DNA from: Poa pratensis
Lineage: Eukaryota > Streptophyta > Magnoliopsida > Poales > Poaceae
Direction: 5' to 3'
DNA length: 64,000 nucleotides
Assembly: GCA_947311845.1 (NCBI GenBank)
Contig: CAMZMU010000107.1
Location: 18,683,166-18,747,165, forward strand
Shown here in pieces: positions 20,761-32,815 of this stretch. The notes under the pieces were generated by a model. It was not told the DNA's origin. It ran no database searches and saw only the letters and a program-made list of their open reading frames with translations. The translations under genes and the position numbers were made by a program. Numbering within the stretch: position 1 is the stretch's first letter; the number at the start of each line of letters is the position of its first letter.

Positions 20761-23700
20761 CTGTACATATCTCCCTTTTTTTGCGAATGGGTAACTGTAC
20801 ATGTCTTAATTTGATGAGTAATTCAGCTGCCCCACTGATAATGTATCTTCCCTCTTTTATTTGAACCTCAATCTCAACTTCAGTCAAAGCTTGAGACCTC
20901 GCGGGTTGTGCGAGGCTTGCACGGTTGTCCCTTGATGGTGGACATGGTTCGGCCTTGGCGAATTTTTTTTTTAAGGTAGGAGGGCCTCGCCCCAAATTTT
21001 TTTTTTTTTTGAAAGGGGGCAAAAGATTTGCCTCTTCTATTGATTAAGGAGGAGTTAGAGGCATACAAGTTATTACATCACCGGCCAAAAGGCCCCCAAT
21101 CAAAAAATGGTGGGATTAATCTCCCGGAAGAATAAACTCCAAGTGCTTAGCGCCCGCTTTCACCCAAGTGTGGGCTTCGTCTTTGATCCGCCCCAAAATT
21201 ATTGATGGGAGGGTGGACTTGTGTCGAAAAACTCTAGCATTACGCTCGCACCATAATTCCCAAGAGACTAGCATTGTGAGGGTGGCAATTGCCTTTCGCC
21301 GAGAGGAATCATTCAACGTCATGTGAGACCACCAATCTTGGACCGAACTGAAGTTCTCCCAAGCACTCATATCCAACAAGAGAGGTGAAGCCATTCCTTC
21401 ACCATGTTCCAAATACGCTTGCAGAAACGACATTGGAACATGAGGTGGGCGGCCGACTCCCTAGTTTGCTTGCACAACGGACATAGGTCACAATTTGGCC
21501 ACCCCCTCCGCAGTAGCCGGTCCGCGGTCCATACCCGGTTTTGGATGATTAGCCATGCGAAGAATTGGCATTTAGGTGGCGCCCACACCTTCCACACCAT
21601 TTTCTTCAAATTGGAGTAGGTGGATCCTAGGAATTGGGCATGGTAAGCCGAACTTGTAGTGTAGATACCCGAGGATGACATAGACCAAATGATGGAGTCC
21701 GGGACGTCTTCATTGGGGTGCACTTGTTGGAGCAATGTCCAAAGGGCAACAAATTGTTGAATGTGAGCAAGTGTGACCCCCCGGAAGTATTTATTTGTCC
21801 AATCCAAGCATCATCACGCATGGCCTTGTGCACACACCAATTCTTCCGCTTAGAAATTGAGTAAATGAGTGGGGCGATGTCACAAGGTCTACGCCCATCC
21901 AACCAAGGCGAGTCCCAAAATGGCGACTTATGACCGTTGCCAAGAGTGATCGTGGTGCACGCATAGAAGAGCTTGGTGTCATTGCTCGTGCATGGATTTC
22001 CCATCCCAATCCAAAGCTTGGAGGTGTCCGTCCATTCATGCCAAAGCCATCGAAGACGCAAGGCCGACCCAAACTTCTCGGTGTCGAGGATCCCCAAGCC
22101 GCCAAGAACGGTTGGGCGGCACACCTTTTTCCAATTGACTTTGCACTTGCCACCGGAGACTTTATCGGAAGCCACCCAAAGGAATGAGCGCTGAATATTG
22201 CTGATTCTTTGGATGAAACCGGGAGGCAACTTAAGAGAGGTGAGGTGGAAAATGGCTTGGGAGGCCAAAACCGACCGAACCAACTCCCTCCTCCCCGCCG
22301 AGTTAATGTACTTGCCCGCCCACATGGGAACCTTTCCGACCATCTTATCCTCAAGGTGTTGTAGGTCGACCCTCTTAAGTTGCCAAACGGAGAGCGGTAG
22401 GCCAAGGTAGCGCATGGGGAAGCCGGTCCTAATCGCCGGGAATTGTTGGAGCACGTCGTCCAAGTCAATGGCGCCACAACGGATAGGGACAACGGAAGTT
22501 TTTTGCATGTTAGTGCATAGTCCCGTGACGTCACCGAAGGAAGTGAGTATGTGCGCTAGCTTGGTGATTTCCTCCTTGATCGGCGTCACAAAAATGGCGG
22601 CATCGTCCGCATAGAGAGAGGTCCTAAAGAAAGCACCGCGGCCCCGAAGACGGGAGAGGTCTCCTCTTGACGTGGCAAGCTCAAGGATTTGTTGCAGTGG
22701 GTCAATCGCAATGTCGAAGAGGAGCGGAGAGAGAGGGTCGCCTTGCCGAAGACCACGGCCATGCCGGATGGGGGAAGTAGGCACCCCATTTAAGAGAATC
22801 CTCGATGTGGAAGTGCGAAGAATGGCGGAGATCCAATCACAAAACCGGTTCGGGAACCCAAGTCGACGGAGTCGATCAATAAGGTAGTCCCACCGCACCG
22901 CATCGAACGCCTTCCGAATATCTAACTTGAAGAGGAGGGCCGGGGTCTTGTTGCGGTGCAGCCGCCTAGCAAAATTCCTCACGAACATGAAATTATCATG
23001 AATGCTTCTATTTTTTATAAAGGCGCTTTGAGCGGGAGAGATCAACGTGTTCATGTGAGGGGTGTGACGCCCCAAAATCGGTACCATGCAGATTTTAGCG
23101 AAGCCGCCAAAAGCCGCATAATAACGATCTTAGGACGCCCACCAGACATAACGTGCACGCCGAAACATGCGCGTTATGTGGGTGGAATTGTGATAACATT
23201 ACAACAGTTCATGAAAGAATCCGCAACAACAACAGAAAAAGATATATATACAAGAACGACTCAAACGAGTCAAGAAACAACTGATACATTACAAAGATAC
23301 AAATCACAGCGAAAGCAAACTAGTGTCCGACTACGGACAAGATACAAATTGGACTAAGAGTCCTGAAGATAATCGATGGCGTCCAAATCCCTGCCCAGGC
23401 CGAGCCGGAGGGATTCCCAAGCTAACGTCGTCAGACTTCAAACCTGTTGACTGTTCAGTGCAAAACAACCCAAAAAGATTGGGTCAGGTAATAGAATTTA
23501 CCTAGCAAGCAAAGCACACTTGGAACCAATACAAAGGCTCCCAAAATATAAAGGATTGGTGGACTGAAGCAGCAGCACTAAGCCATCTACAGAAAGACAC
23601 GCTACAACTTTCGTCTATAAGATAGGGATGAGAACGAGCAGAGAAACGACTAGATACTAACACCAAACATAACCCAGCCGATTATCACTCACTCGCTTAA

Positions 23701-25291
23701 CCCACGAGTAAGCAATCCAAAGGCACTCACACAGCGAAGCAAGTTTAAGTGTTATCATTATTAGATGTACGGCTCCTAATCTTGTTAGCCAGCATCTTCA
23801 CCAAGTTGTCCATAACCGCGGACGCGGCTTTTCGAAAAGATTTAACCCTGCAGGGGTGCACTATTGTTTAACCACACGCATCAAATTGCCATGGAGCGTT
23901 TGACACGACCTTTCACTTCTCTTCGGCCAAGTCCAGGGAACCACCTAGCTAGGATCTTACCCGCATCAAGAGTCCGGCCGAGGCTCCGACACAGACCCAA
24001 CCGTTTGTGAGACACTACCTTCCCAGGCCTCCTCTAGGGTAGCTACCCGGTTGGGCGGCGTCCACAATCCTATAAATTGTACGCACATCGGTTAAGTACC
24101 ATCATCATCATCAACATCTTCACCTGCATAAAAGGGTGATGTGCGTACGCCAAATGGAAAGCCTGAACTACTTGCGGCGCCCTGGACCAGGCTTCGGATC
24201 GGGTCACGGGTCGAGGGGAGTCCCATTAGGTCCCACATGTGGATAGCGCGCTCAAACTTGGATCCACGGACAAGAACTACAGCGACACCAGAAGGACCAA
24301 AAACCTCAAAGGGCCTCCTGCCGGTGCCTTATCTTAAGGTAACCAGATCGTCCCACAACATAAAGTAAAACAGATAGCCACTTACCAGGGCTTCAAGGAT
24401 AAAAGTAATAACAAGAACATAAAGGTAACAACCTAAGCATGCGCTACGACTCGCAAGGCCAACAAGGTAAACAAACAATAGGGTGATAGGATGTGGAGGT
24501 GGGGCTATATCATGCCAGCAGGTAAACATGGATAGGATCGCACATAAGCATCGTAACATAAGGATAACAGAGATCAACGGCAAGGATGAAAGACAATGCA
24601 TTGGGAACAAGAGAACATTGCTTGCCTGTTATCCAGCACGGAAGAAGATCTTGTCGTTGCTCACATCATCTCAACGTCTTATCCACGAAGAAGCAACAAA
24701 CACTGGAAAGAACAGCGGATGCAACACTTACTACTACGGCAAAAGATCCAGCATGTTCAGAAGATGATGCATGACATGGCAAGATGCAACTTAAGCCAAA
24801 TTAAGCGGAACCGGGATTCCGACAATTAATTGTAGGTTCAAGTTGTTTATCTAACCACAAAATTAAATGTTGATTAACATGGGAGACATGGCATGTGTGA
24901 GCTACACAAATTAAATGGAATAGGGCAATAATTAATTAATTACCCAACACATTCCATATTAGTTATTTTAGGTGATAATGCAAAAGACCACTAAATAACA
25001 AGCTAGATGATGCAAACAAGAGTAAGGATGACATATTAATGTTCAGTGCATTTCTCTGATAAAAATAGATATATAATTTGCATTATTTGGAGTTATGCAA
25101 CAAAAGATATTGAATATATAATATTTTGCAAAAATAAAAGAAGAAAACAGAGGCAGAGGAGAAGATGGGCCGAAATGGCTGAAGACGTGTGGAGGATGGT
25201 TATCTGCCGCACGCCGGCGACGGACAGAGGAGTGCTTCTGGGCTGCGGCCCAATTGCAGCGCCGGATCAACAAAACAGAAAAGAGAGGAAT

Positions 25292-25364
25292 TTGGTGCGC
25301 ATGGGAATCGAACTCGGGATCTCCAGTAGGTGGAACAAGAGGGCAGCCACTGGGCTGCGGCTAG
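25292..25364 (-). other. tRNA-like segment inside the solo LTR
   Basis: The minus strand shows a perfect-looking T arm (GAGTTCGATTCCC, a pol III B box) followed by CATGCGCACCA, like a mature tRNA 3' end. An A-box-like TAGCCGCAGCCCAGTGG lies about 45 bases earlier. The 5' half of an acceptor stem that would pair with CATGCGC is not visible. It is therefore a tRNA-derived or SINE-like piece, not a tRNA gene. Confidence 0.45.
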
Positions 25365-26098
25365 GCTTGTGATTGTATATGGATCTGATGGTAGATGAAG
25401 AGTAGAATCTAAGTTAACTGAACTTTGACACCAAAGTTTCAGACTTGCAGTGCAGAGCAACGGTGACGGACGATCGAGCAGCTTCCGCCGCGACGTCCAG
25501 GAACGGGCGAAGCTAGGAAGACTCCGGGGTGCAGAGGTGGTTCTGCTGGAGGTTGGCATCGACGCGGAAGAAAGGTAGGGGAGGCGCGGGAGCAGCAGCA
25601 AGCCCACGCGCGAGCTCGACATGGCTGCGGCCATGGCAGGACGGTGGCCGGCAGTGACCACACGGTGCCGCGCGACGGCGAGCACCCAGAGCAAGGGAGA
25701 GGAAGGGAAAGGCATCCCAGAGGTACGGCTCACCTTGGGGAGGTCGTAGGCGAGAAGGACGGCTCCGGGAAGAGAGGAAGACGACGACGATCGACGGAGT
25801 TGACGGCGAACTTGACGACGAGGAAGCCGACCTTGGCGGTGATCCTTCCAGCTGCGGGCTCCGGCTGCTGCAGCGATCTTGATGCGGATGAAGCTCTGGT
25901 TCGATTCCCGCGGTCAGGAGGCCTTGGCGATGAACGAGGCGACGACACGAACGAGCTTCTCAAGCTCCTGCCATGGTGGTCTCTCGGGAGGAGGCGGAAG
26001 AAGGGGAGGGGAAAAGAGATGGTGGCGGCTGGGGAGGGAAAGGGGAGGAGAGGTTAGGGTTTGGAGGAGGGCACCGGGAGGCTAAGTAGAGGGAAAAA

Positions 26099-26101
<3 letters not shown>

Positions 26102-26135
<34 letters not shown>
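26102..26135 (+). repeat. Uninterrupted run of 34 guanines
   Basis: A pure G34 tract inside the solo LTR, flanked by purine-rich GGAAAAAGGA and TGGCC. It can form stacked G-quadruplexes. Its exact length is hard to sequence and is probably variable. Confidence 0.9.
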
Positions 26136-26136
<1 letters not shown>

Positions 26137-27051
26137 GGCCGGTGGAGGCCACTGCCTCGCACGCCATGTGCGTGCTCTTCTCCGTAAAAGGAAGAAAGCG
26201 ACGGGGAGGAGGAGATGGGCTGGAGTTGGGCCGGCTGGAAGGAGAAATAGGCCGAAAGATGTCTACTTGGCCTGCTAGGATTTTCTGAAGTTTCTCAATT
26301 TCCAGGAAAAAGAAAGTGAGGAGGAAAAAGAGAGATAAAAGGATATAGAAAAGAGGGAATAGAAATAAGGGAAGAGAGGAATAGAAGAGAGGCAAGACCT
26401 TTACAAATTAATTTACAAAACTTCAATTTTGATTTGAAATAGTTTTGCAATTATTCCCAATACTTAGTTTGGGGTTTTATTTAAAATAGCAAGAGAGAGA
26501 GATGGATTTATTATTTGCAAAACAAAATAAGGTTTGCGAAAATATTATTTTTTAGTTTTAGCAAAAACATGCAAGGTGATAACAAGATGCATGATGACAT
26601 GCTGATGCAAAATGAAAAACAAACAAAAACTAAATAGGGAAAAACCCGGGACGTTACAAGGGGCGAGCCGGGTAGCCAAGACTTTAGCAATGATTTTAGC
26701 GAGGGCATGGATCAAGCTAATGGGGCGGTAGTCCGAAATGCACTCGGCTCCCTCCTTCTTAGGAATGAGCACCATGTTGGCCGAGTTTAGCCAATGGAAG
26801 TTGTCGGAGTGGAGGTTGCCGAAAAGGTGGATGACTCGCATAACGTCCATCTTGATAATGTCCCAAGACGATCTAAAGAAAGCACCGGTGAAGCCGTCAG
26901 GCCCCAGAGCCTTGTCCGCCGGCATTTGCATGATAGCCCGAAAAACCTCCTCTTCCGTGAAAGGCACGTCAAGGTCTTGAAGATTTATGTTGGGTTGCGG
27001 GAACAAATCCCAATTGAAGTCAAGCTACAATAATTCAGAACCACTCGCCCC

Positions 27052-27685
27052 GGGGGCAAACTCCCCCAGCAGCCACCAACCCGGCAACTACCAAACATGA
27101 CAAGCATCTAACAAACTATACTACTAAAGCCAACCGGCAGACTAAAAAGAACCTGCTACCACCACAACTAAGCATTACAAGTTTCACTGACATCACCAAC
27201 TTCGTTACACATCCAGTAAGCATTACAACTCTTAGCAAAGATGTGCATGCTCATGTAGAAGTGATCGGCAGCCTCATCCACTCCGAAGGCAGCAAGCAAG
27301 GGTTTATATGAGGTTGTTTGAGGATTCGATCCTCATCACCTCAGGACCCCACCCCTGCCTCCTGTGGAAAACTTCAGCCACCACCAGCCACACTAGCGTC
27401 AACGAAAGTTTACTCTCTGTAATAAGCAACAATTGAAGGCAAGTAGAAAAGCTGTACGGTTCACAGCGCAAAATTCAGAGTTCATTGTATGTGTTCTTCA
27501 GACTAGATACGACAGTTCGGTATCAGAGCAAGAGATGATCATCGAATGAATGAATTCCATAAGGATGGACCGAGCCACCATTCGAAAAAAAAAACTGAAC
27601 CACCATACACAGCACGAAGATTTCACAGATGTAACGAGTACTGGGCTACTGGCTACCTGTATGTACAAGCAAATCGGCCAACTTT
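27052..27685. other. 3' flank of the RING pseudogene, no gene
   Basis: No coding frame is supported. The part at 27545-27680 resembles the RING-H2 gene's 3' flank near 4660-4710 plus 7726-7800: ATTCCATAAGGATG, then ACTGAACCAC..CATACACA, then CTGTATGTACAA. This is what remains of the duplicated 3' region. The rest is unremarkable. Confidence 0.5.
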
Positions 27686-28124
27686 CTAGCGGTCTGCGCC
27701 TCCCAGTCTGTCATCGACGCTCTTCGAGGTGGCGGCCTCATCAACCACCATGCCGACCGCTTTCCCACGACAGACTACCTCGGCGCGGCAGACCGGGCAC
27801 TAGCGGCTCTTCCGCAGCCACGGGTCCACGCACTGTGCATGAAACCCGTGCTGGCACCCCGACATTACTCCGCACCGGTCGCCCGCCACAAACGCCTCCA
27901 GACACACCGCGCACTCGCCGCCGGGCGCCCCTACGGCGGCGGCCTTGAAATCCTGGCATGGCAGCTCGCCGAGCTCCTCGGCCGTCAGACCTGCTGCTTC
28001 CGCGTTCTCCTCCTCGTCCCGCGGTGACGCCCCGCGTAGCCGCAGTGCGGCGCCCCGCCTGATCGCCCAGGCGATCACGAGGAGATGCAGCACGAGCATA
28101 AGCATGACGCCGGTGATGAGGAGA
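27686..28124 (-). pseudogene. RING-H2 (ATL) paralogue, nonsense-mutated and cut by CACTA
   Basis: The frame parallels the intact gene at 7826-8281 throughout. It keeps the end of the membrane segment (LVLHLLVIAWAIRR), the identical GLTAEELGELPCQDF motif, and RING ligands CAVC..CQHGFHAQC..PWLRKSR. A TAG at 27800-27802 then precedes the last Cys pair (CPVCR), which remains in frame to a natural stop at 27686. The first ~10 codons are gone because a CACTA element begins at 28125 inside the membrane-segment codons. A product ending at the TAG would lack the last two zinc ligands. Confidence 0.9.
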
Positions 28125-28134
28125 CACTACAAGA

Positions 28135-28760
28135 AATCCGGTCTATTGCCACAAAATCTATCGCTACGGTTATTTTTCATTGCGATATAATCAAAAATTA
28201 CCACAAACTCTCCGGTTGTGGTGATAGGACGCTCATATTTTCACGATTCTTTTTGGTCGCGATAAATTATCATTTTGTTGCGGTAGAGGCCGCCTATTGC
28301 AACGATCTGCATCGCGGTTGGAATACAATCGCGTTTTTGCGACAAAGAAGCTCCGTTGCGCGAGGCAGCAATTTTGTTGCCTTAGAGGCTAGATCTTCCA
28401 ACGTAATAAGTATGCGTGGTAACATTCAGACATATATTGCAACATATGTGTGCTGTTGCATTACTTTCAAATATTGTTGCAAAAAATTGTCTAACTATTG
28501 CAACCAAATTTATTCGTGTGGCAATATCATATGTTTTTCGCCTCAATTTTATCCTGCGGCAATAACTATTGTTTACTGCGACAATTTGGGTCGTATGGTA
28601 ATAGGTTGACCATAATGCAACAATTACCTCCTGGGCCGTGGCCCTTGATCAATATTGCAATTTTCTTAGGACAACAATTCATTTATGGTCCAGTATCACC
28701 ACAATTCGGTGAGCCGATTTTTTTGCAAGTTTTTTGCAACGATAAACCTTAAACAGACCT
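28135..28760. repeat. CACTA subterminal repeats
   Basis: Many short diverged copies, in both orientations, of motifs such as TATTGCAAC, TTGTTGCGG and TTGCGACAA. Clusters like this next to CACTA termini are bound by the element's second protein in En/Spm. Frames crossing the block are not credible genes. Confidence 0.6.
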
Positions 28761-29166
28761 CCTGGGCCTTGGCACCCGAGCATAATTGAAATTTATTTAG
28801 GAGATGTGTTCATGTATGGTCCAGTATCTTCACTTCTGTCACCTTTTTTTTTGACAAATTATTCACGTAAAACTATTAGAGTTATTTACTATATCCACCA
28901 GCTGAACCTCTGTAGGTCCGAACAACTGAAATTCTGAAGCACTTAGCATTTACTTATGTTGCAAAAAGTGACAGTACTGAATAATCAATCAAGAACTCAT
29001 GTAAGACGCAAATTTCACTTGTACATTTAGCATCGAAATTCATAATTACTTAACACTGAAACTCTGGACCTTTTAAACTCAAATTATATTATTACACGAT
29101 CTTTCAAGCACATAAATGTGTCCATGATCATGGCAAAACCTTTAAGCCAAACAGTGCACAGACAGC

Positions 29167-32100
29167 CTACACAAAGAATCCTGGGTCATCATCCAATTCA
29201 TCTTGTACCAAAGGAGCAACATGGCCATCATTTACGTAAGCCTCATCATCATCCGTATCAGCATCATATTCCACTTGATCTTCGTCAAACTCAGCAGGTC
29301 TTATACTTTGTATGACTGAAACATCAACGCTGGTTCCTTCATCATCATTTCTGCACCAACTAGTCATCTCGTCAGGTACATTGAATTCTGGAACTGTAAT
29401 TCCTGCATCGACGACATCCTGTACATCTGCGTCAGCACGTTCATTTCCTTCTGCAGCATCATCAACGTTTGCACCATTTAAAACAGAAGGAGCAAACAAA
29501 TTGCGTGGGTTCATTTTAATAGCACTTGCCCAATTTGGGTTCTTCACATCTCTCACGTAGAAAACCTGTTCAGCTTGGATGCCTAGAATGTAAGGGTCTT
29601 CCTTGAATCGGTGTATAGTAGTGTCAAGGTCAATAATTCCATATCTGTCCTTCTTATACCCCTTACTCTGATTTCTATTGGCAGGAGGCACGTCGAACCA
29701 GTCACACTGCAATAGAACAACCTCCTTATCAGGAGGAAAGTCAAGAAATATGATTTTCTTTATCACCCCATAAAAATCAGTACTGCCAGTGCCTTCTTGC
29801 ACATTGACTACGACGCCACTATTTTGGGTACTCAATTCCTGCTCTATATAGGCATTCCGAAAGTAATATCCATTCAGTACTGTACGGTTGTACACACGAG
29901 CAATTTGATCAGGCCCTTTAGCTAGTGCATACAACAGTTTGCTGACCTTCCCATCTTTATGGAGTTGTGTGATCTGTTTCATGGAATAGAATATGTGTGA
30001 GTGTAATGTAGACAATTTTTTTTATTACGAGGAACATTTCAGAAAATGTGAAAGTAACTTACCCGTCTCTCGAACCAGCCAACAAACTCTTCCTTGTGTT
30101 TCTTTTTAGGATTAGGACAATTGTTCCTTGTGAGCTCCTCAATATGTTCCCTTCAAAAATTAATGATGGTTACTTCATCACCAAAGTATTAATGCATATC
30201 ATGAAATGAAACAAATACATAAGTATCCTTACTCAATCCATGGCTCGGTTTCCTCGCAGTTTGTTATTATGTAGTGCCTCATTTGATTAATAGCTTCCAA
30301 AGAGATTAATTCACGGGCAAAACCTTTCTTGGAGTAATCAACTGTACTCATTATGCTAATCCCTGTTGGTGGTTCATCTGTACCTCCATCTGCATGGCGT
30401 TCGGACTGACTTAGTTTTGTAGGCATGCCTTGAACGAATCGACTGCAAAACGTCATGCACTCTTCAAGTATGTACCCCTCTGCAATCGAACCTTCTGGGT
30501 GAGCCTTGTTACGCACATATCCCTTCAGCGTACGCAGGTATCGCTCAACCGGATACATCCATCTGTACTGTACAGGCCCTCCCACCATGCTTCTTTAGCT
30601 AGATGAATTGGGAGATGCATCATAATATCAAAGAAAGCTGGTGGATAGATCATCTCTAGCTGACATAGAATTTCTGCAATTTGGTTGTCCAAATTCACCA
30701 AATCTTCATCCCTTAACTCCTTGGAGCATAAATCAGAAAAGAATTTACTAAGCTGAAGCAATGGGATAAGGACATTCTCTGGCAGAAGCTTGCGCAACGC
30801 AATAGGAAGAAGTTTCTGTAATATAACATGGCAGTCATGAGTTTTGAGTCCACTAAACTTGCACTGCTCGAGGACCACACATCGCTTAATGTGTGAAGCA
30901 TAGCCATCAGGCATCCGTATGCTCTGCAGAAACCTGAGGAGCATCATCTTCTCTTCCTTTTTTAAAGCATACACGCCTTTCTTCATTTTGTACTTACCCT
31001 TACCGGGGGCTTTGCATGCTGATCCTCCCTAATTTTCAAGTCCTCCAAATCAAGACGAGCCTTCGTACCATCCTTTGATTTCCCATCCATCTCAAGCAAT
31101 GTCCCCAGAATGCTGTCACAAATGTTCTTCTCGATGTGCATAACATCCAAATTGTGCCTCACGAGCAAGTGCCTCCAATACGGGAGCTGGAAGAACACAC
31201 TTTTCTTCCGCCAATTGTGCCAGGTATTAGTTTCCGGTAGCTTTCTCTTATTTGACCGCCCAAATGGTGCATGCTGAATGCTATCAAGCTCCTGTAGAAC
31301 TTGTATGCCTGTAAGTGGCTCCGGGGCTTCTCTACGATCTGTCTTGTTGTTGAACATACACTTGTTTCGACGCCATTTGTGGTATTCCCGCAGAAAACGT
31401 CGGTGTCCCATGTAGCAATGCTTTCTACCATACTTGAGCCATAAAAAATCTGTATGCTTGTGGCAGTAAGGGCATGCTAGCTTGCCTTTTGTGCTCCAAC
31501 CACTCAGCATTGCGTAAGCCGGGTAGTCATTGATGGTCCACAACACGCATGCATACAACGTGAAATTTTCCTCAGTTGCAGCATCATATGCTTCAGCACC
31601 ATCCTCCCATAGAACTAACAGTTCATCAATCAAAGGCTGCAAGTACACATCAATGTTATTTCCTGCTGACTTTGGTCCTGGAATAATCATTGACATTATC
31701 CAATTCTGTTGTTTCATACACATCCAGGGTGGCAAGTTATATGGGATCAGAATGACAGGCCATGTAGTGTGTGATATACTCATGAGCCCAAAGGGGTTGA
31801 ATCCATCCGAAGCAAGGCCAAGCCGAACACTGCGAGCATCTTTTGCGAATTCTTTTTCACGATATTTTTCATCAAGGTGTTTCCAGGCCTTCGAATCTGC
31901 AGGATGCCTCATTACGCCATCATCTGTACGTTTCTCCTTATGCCATTTCATATCAGTTGACATATCTTTTGTCATGTACAGCCTTTGCAGTCTTTTAATG
32001 AGTGGGAAATACCATAGAACTTTCCGTGGCACTGGCTTCTTTGATTTACGGCTCGATGAATCGTCTTTGTCTACGGTAGGACTAGATTTCCATCGAGACG

Positions 32101-32815
32101 TATGACAGACAGGGCATTCTTGGGCATCACATGCTCATTACGGAATAGCACACAATCATTTTCGCACGCGTGTATCTTCTTGTAATCCAGACCAAACTCT
32201 CGGATGACCTTCCTTACTTGTGCAAGATTAGTAGGGATGCAGTGACCCTTTGGCAGCACCTCCTTGAACATCTGCAGCATTAAGTCACATGCTCTATTGG
32301 TCATCCCAGACACGCACTTGATTTGGTAAAGCTTCACAATGAAAGATATCTTTGTGACCTCCTCACAACCTGGGTACAACGCTGTTTTTCCCTCTTCCAA
32401 TAGTTCGTAGAACGCCTTGGCTGATGCATTTGGCTCCTGTTTCTTTCCATCACCGCTGGTGTCTCCTGCATTACTTCCCACTTGTGCCCCTTATGAGAGT
32501 TTGGAGCATGTCACATATCCCATCACCATCATCTGCAGCGTCTTCATCATCAGAATCTTCAGCCATGTTGTCCTCATCGGGTTGTTCACCATGGTCTATC
32601 CAGTTAGTGTAGGTCGGATCCATCCCATTCTGAAGCAAGTGCATATGGACATCCTTTCTCTTTCTCTGAGCATTATTCAGACATTTCGTACACGGGCAAG
32701 GGATTCTTGAGTCTGGGTGAGCACCATCGAAACAAAATTCCAAGAAACTCTTCATGCCACTTTGCCACTCCACAGAATCTCTATCCTTTTTCATCCAGCT
32801 CTTGTCTCGTGACAT
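29167..32815 (-). pseudogene. CACTA TNP2-type transposase, several frameshifts
   Basis: In order on the minus strand: an N-terminal transposase-associated domain (from Met at 32815, with CPCTKCLNNAQR), a linker to 32071, the TNP2/Tnp2 catalytic region (32032-30983, with GLASDGFNPFG, a CPYCHKHTDF zinc-like pair and HNLDVMHIEKN), a continuation (30986-30525), a DUF4218-like part (YRWMYPVERYLRTLKGYV, 30588-30229), and a DUF4216-like C-terminus (30015-29167, with QCDWFDV and YGIIDLD). The enzyme cuts and joins element ends. Single-base frame changes near 32485, 32116, 31000 and 30585 break the reading, so no full-length product is expected. One real intron (about 30040-30220) is likely. Conservation between the breaks is high. 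Confidence 0.85.

Larger units (their letters stand above)
23063..26658 (-). mobile_element. Solo LTR (TGTGACGCCCC type) inside the LINE
   Basis: Flanked by the 5-bp duplication AGGGG at 23058-23062 and 26659-26663, it begins TGTGACGCCCC and ends GGGACGTTACA, so the termini are TG..CA inverted repeats. The 3.6-kb length and a shared internal segment (CTTTTCGAAAAGATTTAACC) with the 44.4-kb solo LTR point to one superfamily of long LTRs, possibly the Sukkula/LARD group of Triticeae; that name is from memory. No internal retroviral domain is present, so this is an LTR left by LTR-LTR recombination. Strand is chosen from the TGTAACGTCCC start on the minus strand and is tentative. Confidence 0.85.
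21116..27006 (-). pseudogene. LINE ORF2: reverse transcriptase and zf-RVT, interrupted
   Basis: The N-terminal piece (27006-26659) has the RT fingers (MPADKALGPDGFTGAFF, VLIPKKEGAECISDYRPISL). The reading resumes at 23062 with LISPAQSAFIKNRSIHDN and the catalytic palm, FKLDIRKAFDAVRWDYL and YADDAAIF, where Asp-Asp would bind metal. It continues to about 21800, shifts frame into a zf-RVT-like Cys-rich region (CDLCPLC near 21470), and shifts again into the last segment (21433-21116). RT copies the element RNA at a nicked target. The insertion and at least two frameshifts make it dead. No endonuclease domain remains. Confidence 0.85.
20986..27051 (-). mobile_element. LINE (L1-type) on minus strand, split by a solo LTR
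   Basis: The minus strand carries reverse transcriptase (27006 to 26659, then 23062 to ~21800), a zinc-knuckle zf-RVT region (to ~21370) and an A tail seen as the T run at about 20997-21010. It is 5'-truncated near 27043. CTCGCCCC occurs at 20986-20993 and 27044-27051 and may be the target duplication, though three bases separate the left copy from the T run. The element is interrupted at 23063-26658 by the solo LTR. It sits between the NLR gene and the RING pseudogene. Confidence 0.75.

Noticed and set aside
25292..25364. Functional tRNA gene
   Set aside because: T arm and CCA are present but the 5' acceptor strand is missing, so the cloverleaf cannot close.
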